Counted from the first letter of the stretch, positions 8,771-17,368 are shown. The stretch is DNA of 64,000 nt from Bacterioplanoides pacificum (GCF_042648445.1 NZ_JBHRYB010000015.1:1-64000), one strand, 5' to 3'. A program made the numbers and translations. The notes: generated by a model from the letters alone, not told the origin.

Positions 8771-9069
8771 AATGGTGTCACTTTATAAAAGGAAGTATTT
8801 TCAGTTCCCTGAGGACTTTGGGACAAAAACGCTGAACGCATAAGAGAAACTATTGGTAGATGCCTATCGCGAGTTTTGTCGATAGTGGCCAATGGTTTAC
8901 CACAGCCTGCTGTTGTATTTACATGATGAAATTCAGAGGTTTGGCATGTGCCAACCCCTGCGGTCGTTGATTGTGTTCTTAAATCAAAGCTCAGCTTATT
9001 CATCATCTGTTATTCCAGTCACTCAGGTTTATGAATGGATCTTTGCCATATTTATAACTATGAATTAGC
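8771..9069 (-). other. 299-bp gap between czcB and czcA, no clear gene
   Basis: An 83-codon leftward frame (8755-9006) crosses this gap and overlaps the czcA start, but it has no recognisable domain, signal peptide or convincing composition, and I treat it as non-coding. I see no strong terminator. The gap is unusually long for an RND operon and may be a decayed gene or a processing/regulatory leader for czcA. Confidence 0.4.
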
Positions 9070-10485
9070 TTAGTGATTGTGGGGATCGAACCCACCTTTG
9101 GCGATTTGTGAGGCGACAAAAAATGCACCTGAAGTCACCACTTTGCTACCAGCGGCTACCCCTTTTATTTCGCGTAGCTCTCCAAGCGTCTGACCAATCT
9201 CTACTTCTACTGGTAAAAATTCTCCTGGGTGATCTTCGACATACACAGTCCAATCACCATCCGCACCACGTAAAATTGCACCTTCATTTACTGCCATCAC
9301 TGGTTGATCACTTTTAAACTGAAAGTAAACATCAGCAAACATGCCGGGGTGTAAGCGGTGGCCAATGTTATTAACAGACAGGCGTACCACCCGTGTGCGT
9401 GTACGCTCATCAATAGTGTGTGCTTCTTGGGTGACGGTTCCAACAAAGCTTTCATCGGCGACTTTTACGATGGCTTCAGTACCAGCAGGTAATAATAAAC
9501 TCTGATTAGCTGGCAGGCGGGCTTCTACCCAAACTTCACTTTCATTGGCCAAATCCATTAATTCACTGCCAGCATTTACACGCTGGCCCTGATGGAAAGC
9601 ATCCGATAGCACGGCACCGTTTATTTGTGCTGTTAAGGTATATTCACCGAGTACTGAGGATGAATTACTACCCTGATTTTTGGTCAGTGCGCGGATCGAT
9701 TGTTTATCCAGACCAAAGGCTAATAGGCGGCTGGTGGCGGCCTGATATTCAGCCTTGGCACTTATATAGCGCTTGTCACCCACGGCTTTGCGGCCTAACT
9801 GAGTTACACGTTTCCACTCTGCATTTGCGGATAAATATTGCGCCTGGGCATCGGCTACGGTTTCGCTGAATAAGGTCACCAGTGGCTGACCTTTAATGAC
9901 GTGATCACCCAGATTGGCGTGTCGTTTAACAACGATTGAATCCACGCGAGGCGTAGCCAGGTAACTCGTATAACCGTTGGCTTTCGCTTCTGCCGGAGCG
10001 TAGCGGCTGAATTCAATCTTCCGGGGCTGGATTGGCGTACTTTTAATCCCAGCCAACTTCATCTGTTGTCGGCTTAGAGTGACACCTCCTTCGCCGTGAT
10101 CTTCCGCTGCTTCACCTGTTGTCCCTACAGCACTGTGATCATGATCCTTGTCCTCTTCATCATGCTCATCATGTTCTTCCAATGCATGTCCCATTTCTTT
10201 TTCGTGGTCATGGTCGCGATGGTCGTCTGTTTCTTTCACTGGCCTCTCAGCGCCATGGTCGTGATTTTTGTCTTTGTTATCATGTTCGTCTTCTGATGAT
10301 TGGATCAGTGTATGACCCATTTCTTTTTCATGGTTATGACCATCGTGTTCCTCTTTGTACCCCGAGGAATGGTCGCCGGAGGCACTGGCCAGAGTCGAAA
10401 AAGAGAGTGAGGCAGTGCCTACAGCTGACAATATCAAGGATTGGCTGATGACCAGAGCTAATGTTGTTTTACGTGTAGTATTCAT
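9070..10485 (-). CDS. czcB: RND periplasmic adaptor (CzcB-like) with His-rich duplicated N-terminus
   Basis: A 471-residue membrane fusion protein linking the RND pump to the outer-membrane channel. A signal peptide (MNTTRKTTLALVISQSLIL) is followed by about 100 residues rich in His, Asp and Glu. These form two similar blocks, each with HEKEMGH followed by a DEHD...HDH stretch, so the segment looks like an internal duplication. From about residue 130 the HlyD-type architecture begins: hairpin (DAQAQYLSANAEWKRV), lipoyl-like half motifs and beta-barrel (EARLPANQSLLLPAG), ending in a C-terminal domain and a final HNH. I chose the ATG at 10485 over an ATG five codons upstream because a clean signal peptide starts there. 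The His-rich part probably binds or buffers metal; that is inference. Confidence 0.88.
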   Translation of the reverse strand: MNTTRKTTLALVISQSLILSAVGTASLSFSTLASASGDHSSGYKEEHDGHNHEKEMGHTLIQSSEDEHDNKDKNHDHGAERPVKETDDHRDHDHEKEMGHALEEHDEHDEEDKDHDHSAVGTTGEAAEDHGEGGVTLSRQQMKLAGIKSTPIQPRKIEFSRYAPAEAKANGYTSYLATPRVDSIVVKRHANLGDHVIKGQPLVTLFSETVADAQAQYLSANAEWKRVTQLGRKAVGDKRYISAKAEYQAATSRLLAFGLDKQSIRALTKNQGSNSSSVLGEYTLTAQINGAVLSDAFHQGQRVNAGSELMDLANESEVWVEARLPANQSLLLPAGTEAIVKVADESFVGTVTQEAHTIDERTRTRVVRLSVNNIGHRLHPGMFADVYFQFKSDQPVMAVNEGAILRGADGDWTVYVEDHPGEFLPVEVEIGQTLGELREIKGVAAGSKVVTSGAFFVASQIAKGGFDPHNH

Positions 10486-10559
10486 AATGTATATCCACAT
10501 GGTTTGTTGCCTGGTTACAATGTCAATTTCGGCAACAATGATAAAAATCTGAAGTTCGT

Positions 10560-11831
10560 TTAAAAATTAAATACTTGATTAATTTGGCCGCTGCTATAGA
10601 GCCAGGTAATCATGGCCAAACGGCTTTCATGGGTAAGGGTAATACCAGCATTGATCCCCTCATTGCGTTGTTTTAACGCCTGTAGATATTGGCTGGTGCC
10701 GAGGTCCCCTGTTTGCCATTGACGGCGTAATAATTCGCCACTATTGGCCTGACTGCTTTGCATGATGGTTTGCCAGCGTTGTTTCTGCCGTCTGTATTGC
10801 TCTGCCAGTGCGCGACTGGAATCCAGTTGATAGCGTAACTCGCGATTGATGGCTAGATACCTGGCTTCTGCGGCAAAGGTTTGCTGTAAGGCTGCTTGGT
10901 TAACGTCTTGATAACCATTGCGGATGTTGAGCGGGATCGACAAATTTAAACCGATTACATCATCCTCACCATTACGGCCTGCATTGATGGCGATGCTGGG
11001 TTCAGGTTTATTGCTGAGTTGCAATTGCTCAGCAGCGGCACGTTGAATTTCCCACTCCGCTTTAGCGATGCGCAACTCCGGTAGCGTATTCAGGAACTGG
11101 TCTGGCTTTTTGTCAGAGCTGGACTGCAGTAACTGTGATAGTCGCTGCCAGAATTGTTTATTCAGGAGTGACCTGTTTGCTTGCCAGTTTGGTAGCCAGC
11201 GGCGGACTTCATTCTCACTGCTCTGATAGGCGGCCACGGCCTCAGCAGTATCTGCCAGAGTTTGAGATAACGACAGCAGAGTCAATTCAACATCAATCTG
11301 TCCTAGATCGCCGCTTTGCTGGCGATCCTGTACTAGATTAATTAGTTGATCTAGTTGTCGTTCCTGTTCCATGGCTAATTGGTAGCGTTCACGGCTGGCC
11401 TGCCAGTTAACTAAAGCCTGAAGCGTACTACTTAGAGTTTGCTGGTAATTCCGGCGATATTCTTGCTCTGCTTTAACGCGCAATAATTCCGCTTGTTCAC
11501 TCTGCTTACCACGCTGATCCCACCAGTCAATTTTCTGGCTCAGTGTCAGCTGATAATTTTCAGCACTACCTTCTTGCTCGTATCCTGCTCCCAGCTCAGG
11601 GTTATATAGAGGCTGGGTTAAGGCATTGGCCTGGGATAAGGTTGCATTGCGTTTTTCTCTTGCTGCTTGCAAGTCTGGCAGTCGCTCAATTTGCTGACGA
11701 ATCCAGCCCATCGAATTGGTTGGTTCTGCAGCCGTTACTTGTGGAGTAATTAGCGTGAAAATACTGATTGCTGCCAGTGTTTGTAGACTGTGTCTGAACG
11801 CTGGCTTTTTAATTCTTGAAGAGGGTTTCAT
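10560..11831 (-). CDS. czcC: RND outer-membrane factor (CzcC-like)
   Basis: A 423-residue TolC-type outer-membrane channel subunit of the metal efflux complex. A signal peptide ends near TPQVTAAEP. The mature part is two repeats of long alpha-helical coiled coil rich in Gln, Ala, Leu and Arg (for example QAEQEYRRNYQQTLSST and the C-terminal EQYRRQKQRWQTIM), with barrel strands such as NPELGAGYEQEG and EPSIAINAGRN. It lies 74 bp upstream of czcB in the same direction and is surely co-transcribed. Confidence 0.87.
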   Translation of the reverse strand: MKPSSRIKKPAFRHSLQTLAAISIFTLITPQVTAAEPTNSMGWIRQQIERLPDLQAAREKRNATLSQANALTQPLYNPELGAGYEQEGSAENYQLTLSQKIDWWDQRGKQSEQAELLRVKAEQEYRRNYQQTLSSTLQALVNWQASRERYQLAMEQERQLDQLINLVQDRQQSGDLGQIDVELTLLSLSQTLADTAEAVAAYQSSENEVRRWLPNWQANRSLLNKQFWQRLSQLLQSSSDKKPDQFLNTLPELRIAKAEWEIQRAAAEQLQLSNKPEPSIAINAGRNGEDDVIGLNLSIPLNIRNGYQDVNQAALQQTFAAEARYLAINRELRYQLDSSRALAEQYRRQKQRWQTIMQSSQANSGELLRRQWQTGDLGTSQYLQALKQRNEGINAGITLTHESRLAMITWLYSSGQINQVFNF

Positions 11832-11959
11832 ATCGTTGCCCTAATTAACGTCAATGATCAGCAACAGGACAGGAACGCTTTTTCTCGCGCACAATTCAGG
11901 TCGATTCACATAATGAATCTTTTATGACGTAAAGCGTTGTCTGTTACCGTGAAAACAGG

Positions 11960-12376
11960 TTAAGCAGGGTGTTTCGGAGGGCGTAGGGCAGGAGAATAAG
12001 GCTGAGATGGCCAGTATTGTTGGCCGCTGGTTAATAGACTACGAGTCTGAGAAAGGTTCAGCGCAAGGCCTTTATCAACCATTGAAGAAAATCCGGGTGA
12101 ATGACAATGACAGCAGTGTTGGCAACTTTCTCCACCACTCTGCATGTTGTCGGCATCCGATTGTGTTTCAAAAGCATGGGAATGTAGGGGGCTGGAATCA
12201 TGGTCATCATTTTCTTGGTGACCATGTAATGGCTGGCCATCACCGTGGCGATGCTCCAGCGCAGCGGCGTTATGCTCAGTCGTTTCATCAAACAGCGGAT
12301 GCACATCCGCACTGGCAACCACCGATTGCAGAGCAATCAGTAAAGTCATCAGTAAGGTGGGCATATAGCGTGTCAT
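11960..12376 (-). CDS. His/Cys-rich periplasmic protein, CzcI-like
   Basis: A 138-residue small protein at the head of the czcCBA cluster. A hydrophobic signal sequence (MPTLLMTLLIALQSVVASAD) is followed by a His-rich stretch (HRHGDGQPLHGHQ) and a compact metal-site-like motif, CQHCCHCH. The C-terminus ends in a proline-rich tail (RPPKHPA), as in CzcI-type proteins and related copper-island proteins. The ATG at 12376 is preferred; a TTG upstream would add an unlikely leader. Position and composition suggest a periplasmic metal-binding accessory or modulator of the efflux operon. The family link is by resemblance only. A weak MerR-like -35/dyad can be imagined at 12415-12445 but is too degenerate to call. 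Confidence 0.65.
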   Translation of the reverse strand: MTRYMPTLLMTLLIALQSVVASADVHPLFDETTEHNAAALEHRHGDGQPLHGHQENDDHDSSPLHSHAFETQSDADNMQSGGESCQHCCHCHSPGFSSMVDKGLALNLSQTRSLLTSGQQYWPSQPYSPALRPPKHPA

Positions 12377-12518
12377 CAGGAATTTTGGCTCTGCGCAAAT
12401 ATTGAACAATAAGATTGTAGTTACCTAATACTAGGAGTCTATGATTTTAAAGTAAAGAAGAGTGGGTCGGTAACAGTCGATCTGCATTCGGTGAATTTAA
12501 GCACTTCAGAATGTGCAG

Positions 12519-13766
12519 TCAATTTGTCTCTGTACTTCTGCTGAAGGTGGTGTTCATTATCGGAGTGACATTTGTGGCGCACTTTTCGATATGTTCAGAC
12601 CACCACTCCATCATCGGAATCCGGCGTCGAACATAGTCAGAGCGGTTGTAGGCTGCTCTGACTTCATTTTTATCCACATGGGCAAGGGCTGCTTCAATTA
12701 AGTCGCAGTCGAACCCTTGTTCGTTCAATGTTGTACTGCCTAAAGCGCGTAATCCATGAGCCACCAGCTTTTTCTCATAGCCCATGCGCTTGATTGCCAT
12801 ATTAGCCGTTTGGGCGTTAATGTGAGTTCTCGGGTTCCTGTCTGAGGGGAACAAGTACTCTCTATGCCTACTGATCGGTTTAAGCTCTTCTAAGATTGCC
12901 AATGTTTGTGGTGTTAGCGGAATGCTGTGTATACGGCGTTTTTTCATTCGTTCTGCAGGAATAACCCAAAGTTTTTCTTCGAAATCAATTTCTTCCCACC
13001 TTGCTCCAGCGGCTTCGCTGGGCCGGGATAGGGTATGTAACTGCCATTCGATCAAACAGCGGGTAACGAACTTAATACTGGCCCTATTGATGGAACGCAT
13101 CAGGCCTGGTAATTCCTCTGGTCTGATGGTTGTCATGTTTTGCTTCTTTGGTGCAGAAAATGCCTTCCCAATGCCTGCCAGGGGATTGTGTTCAGCAAGT
13201 CCGGTATTTACAGAGAAGACCATGATTTCGTTAATTCGCTGGCATAGGCGGCGAACAGTTTCCAGGTTTCCCTTTGCCGCGATTGGCTTAAGCACCGAGA
13301 TAGCTTTTTGGGCGGTAATCTTGTTGATTGGGTAGTCGCCAATTTCAGGGAAAATGTGAAGTTTTAAGGAATTCCAGGTGCTAATGACGTGGCCTTCTGT
13401 AACTGACGGGCGTTTCACCTCTAACCACTCAGCTGCAATTTTTTCGAAGGTGTTGTTGCGTTCGGCGTCCTTCTGCGCATAAGTGGCCTGCTTATGCTCT
13501 TTGGGGTCAATCTCCTGGGCGAGCAGCTGTCTTGCTTCTTCTCTCTTTGTTCGCGCCTGAGCCAGTGTTACCTCAGGATAAGCACCAAAGCCCATATTTG
13601 TGCGTTTCTTGGCGAAGGGAGGTTTGTAGTTGAATATCCAGTTCTTAGAGCCGTTAGGCTTAACTCGCAATGAGAGCCCGCGACCATCGGCAAGGATGTA
13701 CTCCTTCTCCCGTGGTTTGGCCTTTTTGATTTCCGTGTCGGATAGCGGTGTGGTTTTGTTTGCCAT
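12519..13766 (-). CDS. P4-type tyrosine integrase of the metal island
   Basis: A 415-residue tyrosine recombinase with the N-terminal P4-integrase arm-binding domain (LSDTEIKKAKPREKEYILAD, DGRGLSLRVKPNGSKNW). The catalytic residues are visible in the C-terminal half: Arg in LSRPSEAAGARW, H-x-x-R in HGLRALGS, His in ALAHVDK and Tyr in AAYNRSDY. The start at 13766 (MANKTTPLSD) is the family's usual N-terminus. It lies just inside the ssrA-derived core site at 13929-13954, as expected for an island that integrates at the tmRNA gene. It presumably mobilises the metal genes to its left; the island's other end is outside the window. Confidence 0.88.
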   Translation of the reverse strand: MANKTTPLSDTEIKKAKPREKEYILADGRGLSLRVKPNGSKNWIFNYKPPFAKKRTNMGFGAYPEVTLAQARTKREEARQLLAQEIDPKEHKQATYAQKDAERNNTFEKIAAEWLEVKRPSVTEGHVISTWNSLKLHIFPEIGDYPINKITAQKAISVLKPIAAKGNLETVRRLCQRINEIMVFSVNTGLAEHNPLAGIGKAFSAPKKQNMTTIRPEELPGLMRSINRASIKFVTRCLIEWQLHTLSRPSEAAGARWEEIDFEEKLWVIPAERMKKRRIHSIPLTPQTLAILEELKPISRHREYLFPSDRNPRTHINAQTANMAIKRMGYEKKLVAHGLRALGSTTLNEQGFDCDLIEAALAHVDKNEVRAAYNRSDYVRRRIPMMEWWSEHIEKCATNVTPIMNTTFSRSTETN

Positions 13767-13860
13767 TGTTACACTGAGGGCCTGCTTCTGAGCTGGTGTA
13801 ACAATCAATGTAACATTGAGCCATAGATTTAGATAGATCCCTATGGACTGAGATAGACAC

Positions 13861-13894
13861 AAAAAAGGCCCTTAACCGCGTGGTTAAGGGCCTT
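13861..13894 (-). terminator. Intrinsic terminator downstream of the displaced ssrA end
   Basis: A 13-bp perfect stem (AAGGCCCTTAACC / GGTTAAGGGCCTT) with a four-base loop is followed on the minus strand by a U-run (A6 at 13861-13866). It sits 35-70 bp beyond the core site, in the position an ssrA terminator takes, and looks like an ssrA terminator separated from its gene by the prophage insertion. Confidence 0.75.
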
Positions 13895-13928
13895 TTAGGA
13901 AGTCCGTGGACTTGCTTGGACTTCAATA

Positions 13929-13954
13929 TGGTGGAGATGGGGGGATTTGAACCC
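13929..13954 (-). repeat. Attachment-site core, left copy (ssrA 3' end)
   Basis: These 26 bp are identical to 21567-21592, the last bases of the tmRNA gene including its CCA end. The similarity stops beyond them. This is the boundary between the prophage and the metal island and serves as an end of both. Confidence 0.9.
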
Positions 13955-14093
13955 GTGTCTATGTGCTTCCGTGTGGCTGAGTGTGGTTAAAGTCCTTATT
14001 TTTCAATAAGTTGAACCACAGAGAAGCACACTCAAGCACAGTGATATGGACAGAATGTGGACGTTGCCACAACTGGGATATGGCAATCATGGG

Positions 14094-14124
14094 GCGCTAC
14101 CGCCCCCATACCCCCGGTAGGCGC
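14094..14124. other. GC-rich hairpin, candidate phage replication or packaging signal
   Basis: GCGCTACCG (14094-14102) and CGGTAGGCGC (14115-14124) can pair with one bulge around a C-rich loop (CCCCCATACCCC). It lies in the 193-bp gene-free stretch between the core site and the first phage gene. In filamentous phages the intergenic region carries origin and packaging hairpins, so this is a candidate; no nick motif is proven. Confidence 0.4.
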
Positions 14125-14147
14125 TCAATCGCCGCGGGGCTGGTTAA

Positions 14148-14465
14148 TCAGGACATAGGGTCTTGCATGTAGATCCATTCCGCTGGAATCTTGTTGTTGC
14201 TGCTTTTGCAATCGTATCCGTCAGGAAATGCTGATTGCACCAGGTATTTCTTTTCTACTGCCTTCAGGAGTATTTCTAGGGTAAAAGATCCGCTGGGTGA
14301 GTTTGGCACAGAAGCCAAGCGGCGCACACCGTCTGTTGAGGTATAGAGAATTTCCCCAGATTTCTTGATCTGAACCCCCTTGACCCTCTCAGTACCGCAC
14401 TTTACGGAAGCATAAGAGTTAAAAGACAGTAAAAGGCTGATTACCAAGATAGATGTGTTTTTCAT
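14148..14465 (-). CDS. Secreted small protein of unknown function (phage cargo)
   Basis: A 105-residue protein with a clear signal peptide (MKNTSILVISLLLSFNSYAS), cleaved probably after NSYA, and two cysteines in the mature part that could form a disulphide. I recognise no domain. It is the last gene of the leftward phage transcript, a position often used for accessory genes in inoviruses. Function unknown. Confidence 0.6.
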   Translation of the reverse strand: MKNTSILVISLLLSFNSYASVKCGTERVKGVQIKKSGEILYTSTDGVRRLASVPNSPSGSFTLEILLKAVEKKYLVQSAFPDGYDCKSSNNKIPAEWIYMQDPMS

Positions 14466-14576
14466 TGTCTTTCCTTGAACAAGTTACTGATACCGTTCAC
14501 AGCTGCACCTTTAATCAGTAGAAACGGCGCATAGAAAGCTAACACATGAAAATTAAAACATGAAGGCCATCAAAGT

Positions 14577-14963
14577 TTAGTTTTCTGTTTGGCCGAAAGC
14601 TGGATCATCAGGGACCTCTACGCTGTCTACGACCGTTGCATAATCAGAGGCGCATACATCACCGGGGTCATCAAAGTCAGTGAATAAGACGGGCATGGTT
14701 TGAGATGTAGGGTTATGCAAACTCGGGTCAGGGCAGGGGCACCCACCCCAGTGATTGAGTAAAAGTTCGATCTTGTGCTTTGGAGATATGCCCTGGAGAT
14801 GAGAGTTCATTGACTTGCAACAAGCAGCAAGGTTGTTGAACCCTTCCGCGCCATCCATGACTTGAGGAACAATATGTTCAATGGATGCAGCATGGCGAGG
14901 AAGTCGTTTCCGGCAGTAAAAGCAAAGCCCACCCTGGCGGTGTAGCAGTGTTTCGACTTTCAT
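14577..14963 (-). CDS. HNH endonuclease-like protein
   Basis: A 128-residue protein whose first 70 residues form an HNH nuclease fold: a zinc-type CFYCRKRL, the first active-site part SIEHIVPQ, and NNLAACCKSMNSHL closing the beta-beta-alpha-metal motif. The C-terminal half is acidic and of low complexity. GGAAAG lies 6 bp before the ATG at 14963. It follows zot by 98 bp in the same direction. It could be a phage accessory nuclease acting on host or competitor DNA; the target is unknown. Confidence 0.75.
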   Translation of the reverse strand: MKVETLLHRQGGLCFYCRKRLPRHAASIEHIVPQVMDGAEGFNNLAACCKSMNSHLQGISPKHKIELLLNHWGGCPCPDPSLHNPTSQTMPVLFTDFDDPGDVCASDYATVVDSVEVPDDPAFGQTEN

Positions 14964-15061
14964 ATATTTCTTTCCATGAGTGTAGGTGAATTTCGCTAGC
15001 GAAACTGAAGCAAAAGCCCCATAGCGTGTCAGACGTCCGCAAGCGCCCGTCTGCCCCGCTA

Positions 15062-15979
15062 TCAGGGCAATATGCTGAGTAAGTCACGATCTCTGACTCG
15101 GTAATTGAAATCAGAGATATAAAAAACAACATCAACCCCTTGTATTCGGTAACCATCAAAGTCTTGAAGCGTGAAATATTGGCCTGAGGCAGGATCTTCA
15201 AGAAACACAGTCAACTCTGCGCCACTGCGCTGAAAACCTCTGTATTCGAGATGATTATCAGTGGTCACAAGTAACTGCTTCCCTGGAAAAGGATCTGTGA
15301 CCAACTCAGGCTTGGGCGAAGGCTCTGTTTGCGGTTTAACTGGATTGGCTTTCGCAGAAAAGGAGGAGTACAGACTGATAATGCAATAGGCAACCACTAC
15401 TACTGCTCCAACCAAAGTACCAATCTTTTTCCATGGTAACCGGCGCTTGTGCGTATGGATGGTGGCTGATTTATAAAATTGGAAAAGATTTTTATCGAAA
15501 GGTTTGTTCTTTTTTGCAGCATCGGATGATGAGTGGGCGGGTTCTGGATTTTCGTTGCACGTGTTCCACTCAAGGACTGTCCGGCGATTCATCCCGAAAG
15601 CCCGGTACATATGCTGATGCAGTTCAACCAGCTTACGAATATTGCGATCAATGAGACCAGGGTGCTGAGTAATCAGGATAATATCCAGCCCTTGGTGTCT
15701 GTGGGTTTCAAACCGGCTTATGTATTCAGGTACAGCCGAACCATTGGCTCTTGGCCTAAACCATCGCTGACACTCGTCTATAACGATCAGGGAGCCGTCT
15801 GGCAGGTCGTACCAATGTTCAACATCATCCAGTTCAAAGCAACGTAAAGAGTCGGTTTCAATGCCTGAGATATTGGTATATGCCGGTCTTATTTGCGGAG
15901 ACATTGAATTCTTATATAACAACTCGACAGCCAACAAAGACTTTCCAGACCCAGGAATACCAGTAATCAGATGAATCAT
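15062..15979 (-). CDS. zot: Zot/pI-type phage assembly ATPase
   Basis: A 305-residue inner-membrane assembly protein that drives extrusion of filamentous phage. The N-terminal cytoplasmic ATPase domain has Walker A GIPGSGKS (residues 7-14) and Walker B LIVIDECQRWF near residue 65, then RFETHRHQGLDIILITQHP, a typical Zot segment. One membrane helix (LVGAVVVVAYCIISLY) near residue 190 precedes a periplasmic C-terminal domain of about 95 residues. The ATG is just after the stop of the upstream pVI-like gene, suggesting coupled translation. Confidence 0.9.
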   Translation of the reverse strand: MIHLITGIPGSGKSLLAVELLYKNSMSPQIRPAYTNISGIETDSLRCFELDDVEHWYDLPDGSLIVIDECQRWFRPRANGSAVPEYISRFETHRHQGLDIILITQHPGLIDRNIRKLVELHQHMYRAFGMNRRTVLEWNTCNENPEPAHSSSDAAKKNKPFDKNLFQFYKSATIHTHKRRLPWKKIGTLVGAVVVVAYCIISLYSSFSAKANPVKPQTEPSPKPELVTDPFPGKQLLVTTDNHLEYRGFQRSGAELTVFLEDPASGQYFTLQDFDGYRIQGVDVVFYISDFNYRVRDRDLLSILP

Positions 15980-15981
15980 AG

Positions 15982-16254
15982 TTAAAATCTCATCTGACGT
16001 AGCGACATCATGGTGATCCGAGCGGTATAGCCGGAAACAATCAGGTTGATGGCTAGATCAACATCAGCCAAGCCAAGCAAGGCTGCAACATCACCGGGCA
16101 AGCCAGTAAACATATCGTGAACCATTGTCACCACTTGGGAGAGTATGTAATCCAGCCCCTGAAAGGTGACAAACGAAATTCCCAGAGCAAGTAAAATCCT
16201 TGCCACAACATGTCCAGCAACTAGAGCTGTGAAATGAAGAAATAAGCTACTCAT
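15982..16254 (-). CDS. pVI-like minor coat protein (DUF2523 type)
   Basis: A 90-residue hydrophobic protein with three predicted membrane stretches (LHFTALVAGHVVARILLAL, FVTFQGLDYILSQVV and the C-terminal NLIVSGYTARITMM). DUF2523-type proteins in this position are pVI-like end-cap coat proteins of inoviruses. The ATG at 16254 overlaps the stop of the adsorption gene (ATGAGTAG), indicating translational coupling; an upstream TTG is less likely. It directly precedes zot. Confidence 0.75.
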   Translation of the reverse strand: MSSLFLHFTALVAGHVVARILLALGISFVTFQGLDYILSQVVTMVHDMFTGLPGDVAALLGLADVDLAINLIVSGYTARITMMSLRQMRF

Positions 16255-17362
16255 TACGAACACCCCCAAAGATAATTGCAATAAAACTTAATACCGCACC
16301 AAAGCGTATAAATGGCGAAGCGTAGTCGGCGAGCAAAGAGCACAGTATTCCGTATTCGAAAGTGAATGTTTTGTCTCCTATTGTCAGAAGATCTTTATCT
16401 GCTGGACAAGTCTTGGGAAGCCATCCGACTCCAAAGTCGAAGTATTCAGAAAGGTCAACGGTTTCTTCTTCTACATAATCCATGCCAATCATTGGTTCTG
16501 TTGGCTCAGGGCTGTCTGTGTCGGTTGGGTCAGGATCTACAGGGGTGTCAGAGAAATCACCATCTGTTGCAGTTTCAGCTACCTCTACAGGCTCAAATAC
16601 ATCGGGATACGCACCAGCTTCGATTTGTAATAGTTCGGGAGATGCCAATGCTATCTCTGTTGCCTGATCAGCTGATATTTCCTGCTCAAGTGCTGGCTGG
16701 ACAGGAGCCAAGTCATACCAGTTTTGATAATTCACCTTAGTTTCAGCATATTCGCCAAGAGATGGTGAATACACATAGCCAGACAACCTCACAACCCCCT
16801 GCGGTAAATCCCCATTTGGCGGCAGATCAGGGTATTGAGGTAGCGGCTCAAAGGTGTAAAGAATGTACTTGCCTGCGTAATTGGGGCCAACAGCACAAGG
16901 GATTGGGCCATTTGCTGTTACTACGCCACCCTCATCATTCCAAGGATGAGGTTTCTCAACACATTCACTGTATGATCCAGCGGCACCCGGTAACACAATG
17001 ACGCCATCCGAATTTAAGGTGTAACCGTAGTATAATAGTGCTGAAGTGAGCGCCGCAGATGCGCCACAAGCAATAGGGTTTCGAACGCAAGTCGTAATAT
17101 AAGATTTCAACTTTAACGGGTTAAATTTTGCTGTTTTGAAAACCCGAATGGGGTTTCCATATTTATCCCTCAGGTCGAGTACGAGATTAGCGTCTCGCCC
17201 AGTTTTGTTGATTGATGTTACGCCAGCCAGACGAGCAGTGTTCCCGTTACTGGTTGGAACGGTATTGGCACCCGGAAACAAACTTGTATCTACAAGTCCG
17301 TAACTTAACTGCGAAATAAGATATAAAAAGCAACAAGCATAACAGCGATATAAATAGACCAT
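16247..17362 (-). CDS. pIII-like adsorption/minor coat protein
   Basis: A 371-residue secreted virion-tip protein. A signal peptide covers about the first 22 residues (CYACCFLYLISQLSYG). A Cys-containing N-terminal domain follows, then a Pro/Asp/Thr-rich linker (DPDPTDTDSPEPTEP) near residue 275 and a C-terminal hydrophobic anchor (FIRFGAVLSFIAIIFGG). This layout of binding domain, flexible linker and membrane anchor is that of pIII or TspB-like proteins. Its place before the pVI-like gene and zot agrees. The N-terminal domain, which would recognise the host receptor, is not one I can match. Confidence 0.78.
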   Translation of the reverse strand: MVYLYRCYACCFLYLISQLSYGLVDTSLFPGANTVPTSNGNTARLAGVTSINKTGRDANLVLDLRDKYGNPIRVFKTAKFNPLKLKSYITTCVRNPIACGASAALTSALLYYGYTLNSDGVIVLPGAAGSYSECVEKPHPWNDEGGVVTANGPIPCAVGPNYAGKYILYTFEPLPQYPDLPPNGDLPQGVVRLSGYVYSPSLGEYAETKVNYQNWYDLAPVQPALEQEISADQATEIALASPELLQIEAGAYPDVFEPVEVAETATDGDFSDTPVDPDPTDTDSPEPTEPMIGMDYVEEETVDLSEYFDFGVGWLPKTCPADKDLLTIGDKTFTFEYGILCSLLADYASPFIRFGAVLSFIAIIFGGVRNE

Positions 17363-17368
17363 TCCATA

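Noticed and set aside
8755..9006. 83-codon leftward frame in the czcB-czcA gap
   Set aside because: No domain, no signal peptide, overlaps the czcA start and reads like random translation; kept only as part of the gap description.
12007..12405. 132-codon rightward frame opposite the CzcI-like gene
   Set aside because: The leftward frame has a signal peptide and metal-binding residues; the rightward one has neither and is rich in His only because the complement is.
12415..12445. MerR-like promoter before the CzcI-like gene
   Set aside because: TAGACT with a 19-bp spacer and weak dyad can be drawn, but the -10 (AATCTT) and symmetry are too poor compared with the two clear sites at 2752 and 5393.
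13981..14172. 63-codon rightward frame at the prophage left end
   Set aside because: Covers the hairpin region and the end of a leftward gene; no ribosome binding site or domain.
17305..17367. 20-codon hydrophobic frame MEWSIYIAVMLVAFYILFRS at the start of the pIII-like gene
   Set aside because: It overlaps the signal-peptide codons of the pIII-like gene in another phase. It has a fair SD, so translation is not excluded, but the hydrophobicity is shared by both frames and I cannot support it as a gene.
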